A stretch of DNA of 64,000 nucleotides. Origin: Batillaria attramentaria (taxonomy: Eukaryota; Mollusca; Gastropoda; Batillariidae). The notes under the pieces were generated by a model, which did no database searches, was not told the origin of the DNA, and saw nothing but the letters and a program-made list of their open reading frames with translations. Numbering within the stretch: position 1 is the stretch's first letter; each line of letters begins with the position of its first letter. Position numbers and translations under genes: made by a program. The DNA lies in contig JACVVK020000201.1 in NCBI GenBank assembly GCA_018292915.2, forward strand, positions 620,001 to 684,000, read 5' to 3'. Below, piece by piece: positions 45,891 to 56,590 of the stretch.

Positions 45891-47153
45891 CGAAACGAAA
45901 CGAACGAAACGAAAGGAAAACAAAAGAAAACAAAAGACCATTGTTTACGGGTGAATATAAAATAAATAGAATTTGATTTAGAAATATACATGTATATGAT
46001 ACATATGATAAATGATAATGCGTACTTTCCTTTGCTCTATGGCCGTCGTCAAAGGGCCTTCACTCTGAGAGTCCGGATAGTCCTATCTGTGGACAACTTT
46101 CTACGATGGACCCCCTGGTCAGCAGATTGACCGGTGCTCCGCCTACCGACCTGTCACCAGTGTTTGTTCCTCGTCCCGCCCCTCTTCGCCTGAAGAGTGG
46201 ACACAAGGGAGTTAATCTGGAAGTGCGCGGCATAACTGTCTGATCCATATGTATATGTACATAACCTTTGACAGCAAATTTCTGTCCCTACAGCGCTGCA
46301 AGTGCCAAGTATTGCGACTCGTGCTGGAAACGCAAATGGTGGCAAAAGCAGACGGTGATAATCTGGTTTTTTTATAAAAAAAATTTCATTTACGTCAGTG
46401 TGGGCTAGTCACAATAACTGTGTCAGCCACTGATAAAAATCTGTAGAGGACAAAACAAAATAACCATAAGCCATTTTTGTCATCGAAAGTAATTTACGGT
46501 TTTGTCTACGTTTGTCATACAGATCTTGACTGCCGATCCTTCGGACCATTCTCCACGTTTTTAACTTTGGGACTTGAAGCTGGATTGGCGACAAGCCCGT
46601 CAGACTTTGTAATTCACGTCCTTTCAACGGTTTCAAGCATAAAACTGAAACGTAGAAGACATCCATTAGGGAGATGGTAGTGCTTGGTGTGCTGTGCATC
46701 TAGTTCCTTCTGAGGAAGCGTGTACAGAAGGTCTGAAGATGTTCCAAACACTGGCACGACCTCGCTGTCCTTAGAGAATTTCAGATCTGGCCTTCAGCAT
46801 AATTACGCTTTTTTTCCACACGGTGAGACGCGAAGATCAGAATGACTGTAACCCTTTCCGGGCTGTCTCAAAGTGCGTGGCACCCGGTACCCTGTAACCT
46901 GAGGTAACCTAAGGTCCTGTGTTGATCTGACGATGGTTGTCCTGAAAGAGGCCAGCAAAAGTAAAGTGCCGTAGATTCGAGAGGGGGCTTAGCTTCGGTG
47001 AGAGCTTGTTTGTAGCACCAGCAAATTGACTGAAGGGTCACTTCATTTTCCCCCCGGTCATGGTTCAGGGATCAGGAAGAGGGGACGTCTGGTTTCCCAG
47101 AGAGAGGAATGTGACGGCGTTTAACGGTACATGCAGGTCAAAGTTTGTGTATG
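45891..47153. other. noncoding, nothing recognised
   Basis: No supported feature up to the LINE target duplication. Confidence 0.55.
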
Positions 47154-47168
47154 ACGCTATGGTAGTCA
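47154..47168. repeat. LINE target-site duplication, 3' side
   Basis: ACGCTATGGTAGTCA, exactly repeated at 53454-53468 on the other side of the full-length LINE. Confidence 0.95.
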
Positions 47169-47372
47169 ATCAATCAATCAATCAATCAGTTTATTGATGA
47201 GGCCTTCAGCCCATATCAAGGGGAGGAAACGTGTGCTCATCGCACATGTGACACACACATACAATGCCAGCAAAAATAGAGGTACCACTGCATACACAAC
47301 GTATAAGAAAAACACAAAATTCGTTCAGCCGCCGGTCATGTTCCGCCCCCCCCCCCCCCCCCACCTCCTTCA

Positions 47373-47425
<53 letters not shown>

Positions 47426-47587
47426 ATACAGCAGCATCAGTAGAAGGGGCAGCAGCAGAAATATGCCTGTTATAACTAAGTCACACGTGCAGTGTAAGCG
47501 CAGTGTCCCATACACAAACCAAGAAATGTAGTGCATACACATATGTACAGCAAGACGGTATTGAGTGTGTCAACGAAATAGCTTGAA
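47169..47587 (-). other. LINE 3' UTR and repeat tail
   Basis: Contains CT and CA microsatellites (about 47375-47422), a C run (47346-47362), AATAAA on the minus strand and a terminal GATT repeat (about 47167-47189). The tail repeat would guide target-primed reverse transcription and marks the 3' end. Confidence 0.85.
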
Positions 47588-50500
47588 TTACATATACTCT
47601 GAACTATGAACGTATTGGTTTCTCATGCGAAAGGCTTCATACACAAACGTTGCAACACGAAGCACGAGGTTACTATTCAAACTAGATAACAGTAAGGCCA
47701 AGCGAAAGGACGAAGGGTGTTTGATGTATTTTGCAGGCAGGTGTTTAGCCCGGAGAGCGCTGTATAACGGGCAAGTAAACATAAAGTGTAGTTCGGACTC
47801 GTACACATCGGTACATATAGGGCAGCTGAAATCTACTGATCCTGTATCGAAGCGAAGACGGTGTGGTCTCAGACATGATGTACCCATTCGGAACCTGATG
47901 AAAGCATTACGGATCTGAACATGTTTTATCTCAGATAGAAAGGGGCTTAGCGACACAGTGGACTTAAAGGAGCGGTAGAAAGAGTAGCGGTCCTCGGAGG
48001 GTGGCAAGTTATCTTTTTCTGTCAGTCTTGCATGCCAATCTTGATGCCAGCAATCTAGCACTCTTTGTTTAAAACAGCGTAGAAAATGTGCAGTACACCC
48101 CACTCCCTGGCTTTCCCAGACCACACCAAAACCGTATCTATATAACAAACTGCGAACATACGAAACCCATGTTGTCTTGTCTTGATTGTGTAAATATAGT
48201 AACATATTATATGCTTTGAGGGGAAGACGGTGTTGAGGCATACGCACAATTTTAAGCCAATAACGAATGCAGTGAACGTATATGTTTACACTAATTGGGT
48301 GTCTACCAGTCTCGCCATAGACGAGTACACTAGGCGTACGGTCACTTGTATTTAAAAAACGCTTGAGGGCGAACAGATGAACTCGCTCTACCACCATTAT
48401 ATCGGCCACTGGACCCCACACCTCTGCCCCATACATCAACATTGGTTGTATCTGGCAATCGAACAGCTTGAAGAATATTGAAGGAGACTTTTCCCCAAGG
48501 GACCAAAGTAGTTTCAAGATGCCAATTACCCCTTTTTTCGCTCTAGTAGCCATGTCTTGTAGAGAGTACGTATAGGACAGACGAGTAGACAAATATATAC
48601 CCAGGTACTTATACATATTAACTACCTCTACATCCTCATTGCCATAGTGCCATTTTTCAGACACAGATAAGCGACCCCCGTTTCTAAAAACAACAATATT
48701 TGATTTATCCAGATTTACAACAAGACCAAGACGGTGTACAGTGTGATACAGTATATCAATCTGGGTTTGCAGGCCCCTCACTGTATCTGAAAAGAGAGCC
48801 ACGTCGTCAGCAAACAACAATATCAACATTTCCACCAAATCTGGTGACATCTGAACGCCATGTTTACCTGCTTTAATTATGTCATCAGCTAGTTCATTAA
48901 TGAAGAGAGAAAATAGGACAGGACTGCACGTTTCTCCTTGCTTCAACCCGACAGGACAATAGAAGAAATCAGTATAGTCTCCCCCAACCCTTACCCGTGC
49001 CTTGACTACCTTGTACATGCTCTTGATGGCCATAAACATTCTACCCCTTATACCCCTGTTATTCAAAACTTTCCATAATTTGTCACGGACCACGGAATCA
49101 AATGCTTTTCTGAAGTCAATGAAGGCGACGTACAATTTTTTATGTTTGACTAGCTGTTTTTGGATAAGTGCGGAAAGGGTAAAAATGTGGTCAACTGTGC
49201 TGTATTTCTTGCGAAAGCCAGCCTGGGGTTCATGTATAACACTGTTAGTCTCAATCCACTTTGTAAGACGTTTATTTAATATAAAACTGTACAACTTACT
49301 ACTGATGTTGAGTAAAGAAATACCACGATAGTTGTCTGGATTATTTATATCGCCTTTTTTGTGAAGAGGTTGGATTGTCGCTTCTGTCCATGCTTTTGGG
49401 AATGTGCCAGACTGAAAGATAGAATTAAAGAGTCTTACGAAAAATCGAACTGTTTGATCTACGGAATTCTTATAAAACTCACCTATCAGATTGTCAGGAC
49501 CTGGGGCCTTACTATTTTTTAAACTATTAATGGCTTCAAGCACTTCTAGTTCGGAAATACTACGATCCAGCAACTCATTGTCGACAGTGTCAGTATCGCT
49601 ACTGGAGCGTCTAGGTGGACTATCCCCATCAACCACGTCTTCTGAATTACAGTCATCAGAGACCTGAGTGACAGTAGGGACTTCGTTGTGTGTCGATTCG
49701 TCACTCTCGTCCTCATTGTTGACAAAAACAGTTTGTGAATTAAAAACTTCATGGAAATGCTCAAACCACTCGTCTTTGGTTATTGTATTTCGTGTTTTAC
49801 TGTTCACCGTAAAAGACTTGATGGTACTCCAGAAGAGCTTTGCGTCATTTCTACGTTCATGAAGCACACCTAGGACATCCCTACGATGCGAAGTTTTCTT
49901 TTCTTTTAACAGAGCTTTATATTCTTTACGTTTTTTTATATAAATAATTCTATCTTCTTCAAAACCATTTTTCTTAAACCTTCTCAAATGTTGACGCAAA
50001 ACCCTTCTTGATTCCCTGCAGTCACGGTCAAACCAAGATTGTTTTTTATCACCACTAACGTAGACCGTTTTTTTCATGCATTGCCCAGCTATGCTGAGTC
50101 CTCTATTAAACAGCGCAAGTGCAGCATCGACATCTAAATCGACTAATTCTAGTGAATGATCAAAACATTTTTGTGCATCGTCTGACATGAGAGTTTCTCT
50201 GAACGTATTAGCCTTCTCGGTACACCATACATATTTCTCCCGAGAGTACGAGGACGGGACATGCCTATTGTCAAGGCTATTGTCACTTTTAATAAATATT
50301 TGCAAAGATACCGGCATGTGCTTAGATTCTACTCTTGGTACCACCTGTAGTGAATGACAAGCGTCTTGCATGCTTCTAGAAATAAGAAAATAGTCGTTGA
50401 CACTGCACCCCGTGGCAGATATATAAGTAAAGTCACCACTACCCTCACTACCAAGCATACCGTTCAAGATAGACAGGTTGAACTGTTCGCACACATTCAA

Positions 50501-51121
50501 CAGGTACTTTCCAAATGTGTTGATAACACAGTCACGTGAGAAGCGTTGGGGTACATGATGGCTGACATCTGGGTCAAGGTCGACAACGTCACTAGGCAAA
50601 TCATCGACACCCGGCACACTACTCCCAGTTCTGGCATTAAAATCGCCACACAGCAATAACTCCACATCACCCACTTGTTCTAAAACATCCAGTATACACT
50701 GCTCCACCATAGTGATGCCATTCTCAATCTCGATTTCAGTATAGTACTCAGAATTACACGGGGGTACATACACACCAAGTAAGACGACGTCAGATTCGAG
50801 ACCAAACAAACACTTTGAAAGTCTGACGGCAATTATGTTGTCGTATTCAACAACAACACGTTTCATATATTTACTAAACTCTTTCCTAACTAGTAATGCA
50901 ACACCCCCAGACAGTCTGGCAGTAGGCGAGTCTGACAACCGAACGCCGGGTGAAAGTAACACGTCATGCAATGGAAACAGGTGTTCGGGAAACGTAGTAG
51001 AAAATGTTTCTGTTAGTACCACAAAGTCGAAACGGGATATGAAGGATGCCACCTCGTCTTCGTATACTCTACCCGGACCTTCAATGTTATAAGTCAAGAA
51101 GCTTATGCATGCACCATCCAT
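47588..51121 (-). CDS. LINE ORF2: endonuclease and reverse transcriptase
   Basis: 1177 residues. The frame extends to 51145 with a GTG, so I start at the ATG at 51121. The APE-type endonuclease (about 8-275) has TYN (N12), LTETF (E38), GDFNAR (D160, N162), ND (D243) and SKHMPV (H268). The last motif is usually SDH, so a Lys stands where the catalytic-dyad Asp is common. After a linker, the reverse transcriptase (about 520-800) shows APGPDNLIGEFYK, PLHKKGD, NYRGISLL, AFIDFRKAFDSV (D669), GLKQGETCSPVLF and FADD (770-773). The C-terminus has CPIC...H...C at 1100, 1103, 1112 and 1117 (CX2CX8HX4C). No RNase H was seen. The enzyme would nick target DNA and copy the LINE RNA into it. Confidence 0.95.
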   Translation of the reverse strand: MDGACISFLTYNIEGPGRVYEDEVASFISRFDFVVLTETFSTTFPEHLFPLHDVLLSPGVRLSDSPTARLSGGVALLVRKEFSKYMKRVVVEYDNIIAVRLSKCLFGLESDVVLLGVYVPPCNSEYYTEIEIENGITMVEQCILDVLEQVGDVELLLCGDFNARTGSSVPGVDDLPSDVVDLDPDVSHHVPQRFSRDCVINTFGKYLLNVCEQFNLSILNGMLGSEGSGDFTYISATGCSVNDYFLISRSMQDACHSLQVVPRVESKHMPVSLQIFIKSDNSLDNRHVPSSYSREKYVWCTEKANTFRETLMSDDAQKCFDHSLELVDLDVDAALALFNRGLSIAGQCMKKTVYVSGDKKQSWFDRDCRESRRVLRQHLRRFKKNGFEEDRIIYIKKRKEYKALLKEKKTSHRRDVLGVLHERRNDAKLFWSTIKSFTVNSKTRNTITKDEWFEHFHEVFNSQTVFVNNEDESDESTHNEVPTVTQVSDDCNSEDVVDGDSPPRRSSSDTDTVDNELLDRSISELEVLEAINSLKNSKAPGPDNLIGEFYKNSVDQTVRFFVRLFNSIFQSGTFPKAWTEATIQPLHKKGDINNPDNYRGISLLNISSKLYSFILNKRLTKWIETNSVIHEPQAGFRKKYSTVDHIFTLSALIQKQLVKHKKLYVAFIDFRKAFDSVVRDKLWKVLNNRGIRGRMFMAIKSMYKVVKARVRVGGDYTDFFYCPVGLKQGETCSPVLFSLFINELADDIIKAGKHGVQMSPDLVEMLILLFADDVALFSDTVRGLQTQIDILYHTVHRLGLVVNLDKSNIVVFRNGGRLSVSEKWHYGNEDVEVVNMYKYLGIYLSTRLSYTYSLQDMATRAKKGVIGILKLLWSLGEKSPSIFFKLFDCQIQPMLMYGAEVWGPVADIMVVERVHLFALKRFLNTSDRTPSVLVYGETGRHPISVNIYVHCIRYWLKIVRMPQHRLPLKAYNMLLYLHNQDKTTWVSYVRSLLYRYGFGVVWESQGVGCTAHFLRCFKQRVLDCWHQDWHARLTEKDNLPPSEDRYSFYRSFKSTVSLSPFLSEIKHVQIRNAFIRFRMGTSCLRPHRLRFDTGSVDFSCPICTDVYESELHFMFTCPLYSALRAKHLPAKYIKHPSSFRLALLLSSLNSNLVLRVATFVYEAFRMRNQYVHSSEYM

Positions 51122-51163
51122 ACCTGTGTCACTGTCATTACACACCTGGGCCGGGCCTTCGCA

Positions 51164-53173
51164 TCAGCTAGCACTACCTCTCGGTGAAGGCTGACTCACG
51201 CCGGACATGGTGGTAGGTGTCCGGCCTCCTGACCCACTGACCTGCTTACCGCCCCGTCCCGCTGCACTGGCTGACGCGCTACGCAGTCTCGTGTTAGGAC
51301 GGCCGCCTGCACTGCAACCTTGCACGTGCAAACCAGTGGGGGTTTTCCTGTTCACTGCCGAGGTGACGTGCTGACCTTTCCCGCTCGGGGCCGGTCGGCT
51401 CTGATTGACTGGCGGTGTGGTCTTGTTCCAAGCCGCAGGTAGGTGTGTCTGACCTGGAAGCAGGTCGCTGTCCTTGGGTCTCCCACGCGGCTTGACCATG
51501 GAGTTGCCGGGCTCGCCTTGCACGGGCTGCTTGCTGGATACTGGCTCGACAGACCCTGTGACGGGAGGCGGGGATTCCCCACATAGTGTAGGGGATTCCC
51601 CCATGGCTTTCTCGATGGCAGGAGGGTCTAAGGGCTCCCCTCCAGCCTCCCCCTGGCATGTCGGCGTAGCGTCTGTGTCTTGGCTGGTGACATCACGGTT
51701 ACCGCCACCTGTGGCAGAGTTTACAGTCAGCACTGTGTCTTTTTGGGTCTGATCCTCTGGGTGGGTGGGGAGGGAGGGGTCTGTTGTCTCTTGCCGGTTA
51801 TCGTCACAGACCGACGCAGCATTCATGGTGTCATTACGAGTGTCTACCGCATCGTCCCCTGCCGTCGCAGCAGATGCAGCCTGGACACTCGCCATAGTCT
51901 CTGTTGTCAGTGCTTCCAAGCCAGCACTGTCTGTCCTCGCACCCGTATCCTCCCTGTTGCCTAGCGACGGGGAAGCAGCTTGGCTGTAAGACAGGGGACC
52001 GGGTCTGACAGGCAGGGACAGACTCGGGGTGCCGACGCTCATACGGTCGTCGTCGTCGTCGGAGACAGGCCGCAGATCGTCTTGGTCTTCGTGCCAATCG
52101 TCGGCGGGGAGTTCGGCCAGCGTGTAGTAGGGGTTGTTCTGGAACCATCGGTCGTCTTCCCTGCCGTTTCGTTGCCAGGCGCTGTCGTGAGCGGCACCGG
52201 CACCAGTACCACTACCGGTACTAGGACCAGCACCGAGGTCAAGTCCCGTGCCCGACTGTCGGTGTGGCGGCACGAGTTGCCACTCTCCGTCCCTCCATGT
52301 CTTCCGCTGCTGATGCCGGGAGCCCTGACCACCACCACTGGCACCACCACCAGCGGCCGACGACTTGTAGCGCTGCTGCTGCTGGGAGGTGCGACGATCA
52401 GGATTATCGCTCGCTGCGTTGGAGGCACGAAGGTGCAGTGGAGCATCACCCACTATGTGACTGTTGTTCCTATAATGTTGTTGTTGTTGCAAAGGGCCAC
52501 CGACCACGAGTTTGCCCCCCTTGTAATAGGCTCTCACACCACTGTCCCGGTATTGTCGTAGAGTGGCCTGTTGGCGCTGGGTAAGGTCACTGGCAACAGA
52601 CACGCCCACTGACCTCAGCTTCTCCCGCCCCCTCGTGAGCACCTCCATCTTCTCACTCCAGCGGGTGAATTTTACTATCATAGGGCGCGGTTTGTTGTTC
52701 TCACGTGCAGCACGTGTGTTGAGTCGGTGTGCCCGCACTATATCCGTCTTGTCCCATGTTTTCCCATCCAACACACTACACTCGTTGAATAAGTCCACCA
52801 TAGCAGTTGTGCACGCGTCATAAGTGTCCTCCCCCGTCTCTGAGACACCGAAAAACCTCAAATTATCCCGCCGGGAGATCTCCTCTAACTTTTCAATCCT
52901 GTCATCGACTGACTCTTGCATTGAAGTCAGTGTCTTATTCATGTCAGAAATAGAGATCGAATGATCACTTACTGTTTGGCACACAGTGTCCGTGGTACGC
53001 TCCAGGGCATCAGTCCTTTTCTTCAGCCCAGACACATCCTGACACAAAATTTTCAGAGTCTGCTTCAGATTTCCAATGTCCCCTCTCACTGAATCAATAC
53101 ACTGTCGTAGGTTCGCTTCCTGTCTGTCAAGCATTCCCTGGAGAACGCTCTGTGTAAGGCCAACGTCCGACAT
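51164..53173 (-). CDS. LINE ORF1: L1-like RNA-binding protein
   Basis: 669 residues from the ATG at 53173; the open frame runs to 53215 but begins there with GTG. A coiled coil (about 5-100) leads into an RRM-like region starting RRDNLRFFGV with DIVRAHRL (about 101-165), then a C-terminal-domain-like part (PMIVKFTRWSEKMEVL to KGGKLVVGG, about 165-225). This order is that of L1 ORF1p-type proteins, which trimerise and bind LINE RNA with chaperone activity. The remaining 440 residues are rich in Gly, Ser, Pro, Gln, Asp and Thr, of low complexity and probably disordered; this tail is far longer than in mammalian L1 ORF1p. No zinc knuckle was seen. It lies 42 bp ahead of ORF2, so ORF2 translation must re-initiate or start internally. 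Confidence 0.9.
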   Translation of the reverse strand: MSDVGLTQSVLQGMLDRQEANLRQCIDSVRGDIGNLKQTLKILCQDVSGLKKRTDALERTTDTVCQTVSDHSISISDMNKTLTSMQESVDDRIEKLEEISRRDNLRFFGVSETGEDTYDACTTAMVDLFNECSVLDGKTWDKTDIVRAHRLNTRAARENNKPRPMIVKFTRWSEKMEVLTRGREKLRSVGVSVASDLTQRQQATLRQYRDSGVRAYYKGGKLVVGGPLQQQQHYRNNSHIVGDAPLHLRASNAASDNPDRRTSQQQQRYKSSAAGGGASGGGQGSRHQQRKTWRDGEWQLVPPHRQSGTGLDLGAGPSTGSGTGAGAAHDSAWQRNGREDDRWFQNNPYYTLAELPADDWHEDQDDLRPVSDDDDDRMSVGTPSLSLPVRPGPLSYSQAASPSLGNREDTGARTDSAGLEALTTETMASVQAASAATAGDDAVDTRNDTMNAASVCDDNRQETTDPSLPTHPEDQTQKDTVLTVNSATGGGNRDVTSQDTDATPTCQGEAGGEPLDPPAIEKAMGESPTLCGESPPPVTGSVEPVSSKQPVQGEPGNSMVKPRGRPKDSDLLPGQTHLPAAWNKTTPPVNQSRPAPSGKGQHVTSAVNRKTPTGLHVQGCSAGGRPNTRLRSASASAAGRGGKQVSGSGGRTPTTMSGVSQPSPRGSAS

Positions 53174-53453
53174 GATGGAAAACGACACACGGTACACAGC
53201 AACACACCTTGCCACCCACCTGTACAGGGCAAACAGTCCAGCTATGCGCAGTACCCAAGGTCAAAAAAGGAAACACCAATAAATCCTCTCACAATGGTCG
53301 TAGAGACACAAAAAATGTATCTGCGTGTAGCCAGCGAGTTTGCACACAGGATAAGCACAGTCTTGAAGCCACACAAAAACAATAGCCAGAATGGTGGGCG
53401 ATAATGACGGAGCGCTGTCACACGTGCGGCCAATGTGGATGAGCACTTCGCTC

Positions 53454-53468
53454 ACGCTATGGTAGTCA
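53454..53468. repeat. LINE target-site duplication, 5' side
   Basis: ACGCTATGGTAGTCA, exact copy of 47154-47168. Confidence 0.95.
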
Positions 53469-54015
53469 GGTGAACGGTTTTATTATATTGGTTCGGGAGC
53501 GAAGCCGAAGATGTGTGTGGAAATCCTTCCCGAAGCGGAATGGTCAGCAATGACCATTCTAATAAGTCGGATCACTTTTATGGCTCTCGGTGTCTTACTT
53601 GGTGCCATAGACCAACGCTTAGGTGTCATCTGGCCTCTGACAAATCACCCAGCACCCCCATGCCCTGTTATCGCGACTGGTCGCTGAATGTATGTACACT
53701 TTCTCTGACTACAAGCCATGCAGACAAATCGTCAAGTTGATGGCTAGAACAGTGTTGGTGGATGATGGGGATGGAAGTGTTGTGTGGGTGGTGTAGTGGT
53801 GGAAGGGAAGGAGGTGGATGGGTAGATGGTGGATGTGATGCAAGACACTCTTTACCATTACCTTCTCGCTACAGGATATGTCCATGATAAAAAAAAAATA
53901 AAAAAAAAACTATTACAGTGTCACATGCACAGCAACAACAGCCGCCGCAGTCAGAAAGACAGACAGACTGATAACAGCAACAACAACAAGGACGACAATA
54001 AAAACACACCAGCAA
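53469..54015. other. noncoding, nothing recognised
   Basis: No supported feature. A GGTG/GATG-rich stretch (about 53755-53840) and an A run (53889-53910) are low complexity. Confidence 0.6.
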
Positions 54016-54425
54016 CCCATGCGTGGTTGGCCGGTTGATTGTGTGAGGGTTTAACGTCCTTTACCACCACATAACTCTTAAGTGCCCGAGCTCGCCCACC
54101 CCCTGCCCACCATACGATAAGACTTCTTAAAAAGAACAACCCACTGCACACCAGTAGGAGCCACTTCAAGCCACTGTTACGTAAGGCGTGGACCTTCCCC
54201 GCTAGGCCCGAGATCGCTGCAGAATGAATATAGTAGCTTGAAGTGGCTTCTAGTGATCTGAAAATTGCAAGTAAAACTGCGATTTTTGCATGGACTTTTA
54301 AAAGAGATAAGGTTGATAGCAAAGACGGGGCAACAACGAGGAACCAAAAATTCCAGTCGGGATTCGAACTGACGACCCGAGCATTGAAAATCCAAATCTC
54401 TACCACTTCGGCCACACCGGCTCCC
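54016..54425 (-). mobile_element. SINE copy split by a MITE
   Basis: The distal part (54016-54074: AAGGACGTTAAAC) and the head part (54311-54425: tRNA-like head, GCCCCGTCTTTG, CTATCAAC) are the two halves of one minus-strand SINE. They are separated by MITE family A copy 3. Imperfect flanks CACCAGCAA (about 54006) and CACCAGCGA (about 54426) may be its target duplication. Confidence 0.85.
54075..54306 (-). mobile_element. MITE family A, copy 3, nested in a SINE
   Basis: 232 bp, inverted relative to copies 1 and 2. On the plus strand it starts CTCTTAAGTGCCCG and ends CTTTTAAAAGAG. ATAA stands directly outside both ends (54071-54074 and 54307-54310). Removing the element and one ATAA restores a continuous SINE (CCACCACATAA joined to GGTTGATAG), so the 4-bp duplication and both ends are fixed by sequence. 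No transposase inside. Confidence 0.85.
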
Positions 54426-56379
54426 ACCAGCGAAGTTGACACAACAGACAAACAACAGCAACACAGACACGAGCTTGTCTGATGGAGGGCGACAAAGCTT
54501 GGCTCAAAATACACCTCCCTCAAAACGGATACTTTGCCCGATCCCACATTTCACAGGAGGGAGGAGCTGACAATGTAACGTAGACATAATAAATTCGCAC
54601 GTTCTCCATTGACACAATGGAAACTGTTTCAGGAAAACAGCAGCTAGACGAGATTTAAGCTGACGCGGCAGAGGACGGGACCAGACATTTTGAGGTAACA
54701 CGAGGCTTTAATAACTCTCTTACGTCAAGCAGTGTAACACCTAACTCGTAACCAAGCCGACGATACAGCATTTGGCTTGTCTTCCAGTGTGACTACAAGC
54801 TGGAAATTCGTGGCGAGCAAGAACGTCTTCCACAAAGAAATCAACAGGAGGTGTATCATAGCACGCGGAACCTCACCCCTCACGTTTCGCACAGCCAGAC
54901 AGGAAAAAAAATAATGGGGAAGTGGTGGAAAGTAACGCAAAGATGTGATTTTTTTTTCTGTTTCCATTGTACAGAGACCTTTGAACGTCACCATTTTGTA
55001 TCATCTAATTACAGCTAGGTCTTTTTTTGAAGGGGTGAAGGGTGAAGGGGGGGGGGGGGGGTAACTAAAGCGTCTAATAACTTCTCACTAACATCTGAAG
55101 GAACAGACAATTGTTCGTCCTGGCAGGCAGACACCCTCACCGGCCGGGCAAGCATTATGGATGGCTTGCGCCCAGGAAGATCAGAAGTGATAAGGAATCG
55201 GTGACGCACGTTGCTCGAGCAAAGCCTCAGAATGAGCTCGTGTGACTTATTTTCATGAAGGCTGTAATGGCGAGGTTCCGACTTTAAACCACTACCCTAA
55301 TGCCGCAGAGGTTTTGTTCCAAACCAGCTGACGTACGGCATTTTCAACGTGTGAAATTCTTCTTTAGGAGTAGGAGTTGGAAGGGGAGGGGGACTACTCC
55401 ACTGTAAGGGGAAAAGATTCAAGGGCTGAGGATGAGGGTGCATGTAGTGGGGGGTAGGGTGGAGGCTGGGTGCATTCTGCAGTCTAAAGAATTGGGAGTG
55501 CGGGGTTTGGAATGGTGAAGAAGGTTATCATTATTATTAATTTTTTTGCGTACTGTAGTCAACAAAGAGGGGATTATTAAACTGTTGTAAAAGCAAGCAC
55601 TCCGGTGTTGAATGCCCTCTTTTACTACTGAAGAATGTTAAGGACAACCGCAAGAGTACACTCTCCTTTTTACTATGAACTTTCAAGAGTAACAAATGCA
55701 TCAGGAAAAAATACAGTCCTTCTCTTCCCCCTCTCCCGCTGTTTTGTGCCCGGAAGGAAGGCGAGAAATCATACCGATGGCTGTTTGACTAGATCGGCAG
55801 ACTAGCCTTACGTAAAAATGTCATGTATCATTTCATATGCAGCGCTTAAAATAGTTTTATAAAGCTGATTTACACGCAAACCAGAAAAAAGTCACTCAAG
55901 CATCAAGCTACTCTAGGGAATCCAAGAAAAAGTGAAAGGGTGCAGGGAACCTTGAACTGGGTCGAAGGCAAATGAGCTGCGCGCATCACTTTCACGTTAA
56001 TCCTTTTATGATTAACATTTTGTAAATTAACACTGCGGGCATTATGACGAGGCGTCTTTGATCTCGAACCTTCTCGAGGGCGTAATGCTATCTTCTTGCT
56101 ACGCCCCTCGTTGGCAAATCCGCAAAGAGAGCGTTATTGTGTGGAAGGGGCGATGTGTGTTATTTCACTGCTATAACCTGATCCGACGTAATGTGTTTCT
56201 CTAGCCTCCAATCTTTTCTCTCGCCTCAAAGGCTTGGCTTTTTTAACAAATATATCGGCTTTGTGCCCCTGTCTATGCGATATTTTCCTTTTGTCCTCTC
56301 TCTCGCCGCATTCCACGGATTCAAGAAAACGTTGAAACCTGGGCTACACTGCCGTCCACCAGAAACGCATAATGCTATT
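54426..56379. other. noncoding region
   Basis: About 2 kb without a supported gene. A G run lies at about 55048-55062, GGGAGG-type patches at about 55380-55470. Confidence 0.6.
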
Positions 56380-56419
56380 TCAATTCAATTCGAAAAACTT
56401 TAATGTCTGTTTTAAGGTA

Positions 56420-56577
56420 GGGAGCCGGGATAGCCGCATGATAGCTGGGGCCGTGAGTTCGAGTCCCGGCTGGGGCCAAATATTTGTGCTGACCTTTTTC
56501 TCGCTGCCCCGTATATGATGTCACCCTTACGTGCTGGAAAAGGACGTTAAACTCCCAAACACCCACCGACCCAAACC
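56420..56577 (+). mobile_element. full-length SINE copy with 13-bp target duplication
   Basis: 158 bp from GGGAGCCGGGATAGCCG through a good box B (GTGAGTTCGAGTCCCGGC), the core and GGACGTTAAAC to CACCCACCGACC. CTGTTTTAAGGTA flanks it exactly (56407-56419 and 56578-56590). The first box is damaged by an ATGATAGCTG change. It inserted in an AATTCAATTC...AACTTTAATGTC stretch that looks like a LINE 3' tail (about 56380-56419, minus strand). Confidence 0.94.
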
Positions 56578-56590
56578 CTGTTTTAAGGTA

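Larger units (their letters stand above)
47169..53453 (-). mobile_element. full-length two-ORF LINE (non-LTR retrotransposon)
   Basis: A 6,285-bp element within a perfect 15-bp target duplication. In transcription order: 5' UTR of 280 bp, ORF1 (53173-51164), 42-bp gap, ORF2 (51121-47588), 3' UTR of 419 bp with a C run, CT/CA microsatellites and AATAAA (47195-47190 on the minus strand), and an ATTG-type repeat tail at the duplication. Both ORFs are open and carry their key domains, so the copy may be competent. The L1-like ORF1, APE-type endonuclease and C-terminal zinc motif, with no RNase H seen, fit several clades; the clade is unresolved. Confidence 0.95.

Noticed and set aside
51122..51145. 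Eight extra N-terminal residues of LINE ORF2 and fourteen of ORF1 (53174-53215)
   Set aside because: Both extensions start with GTG; true ATG codons lie at 51121 and 53173.
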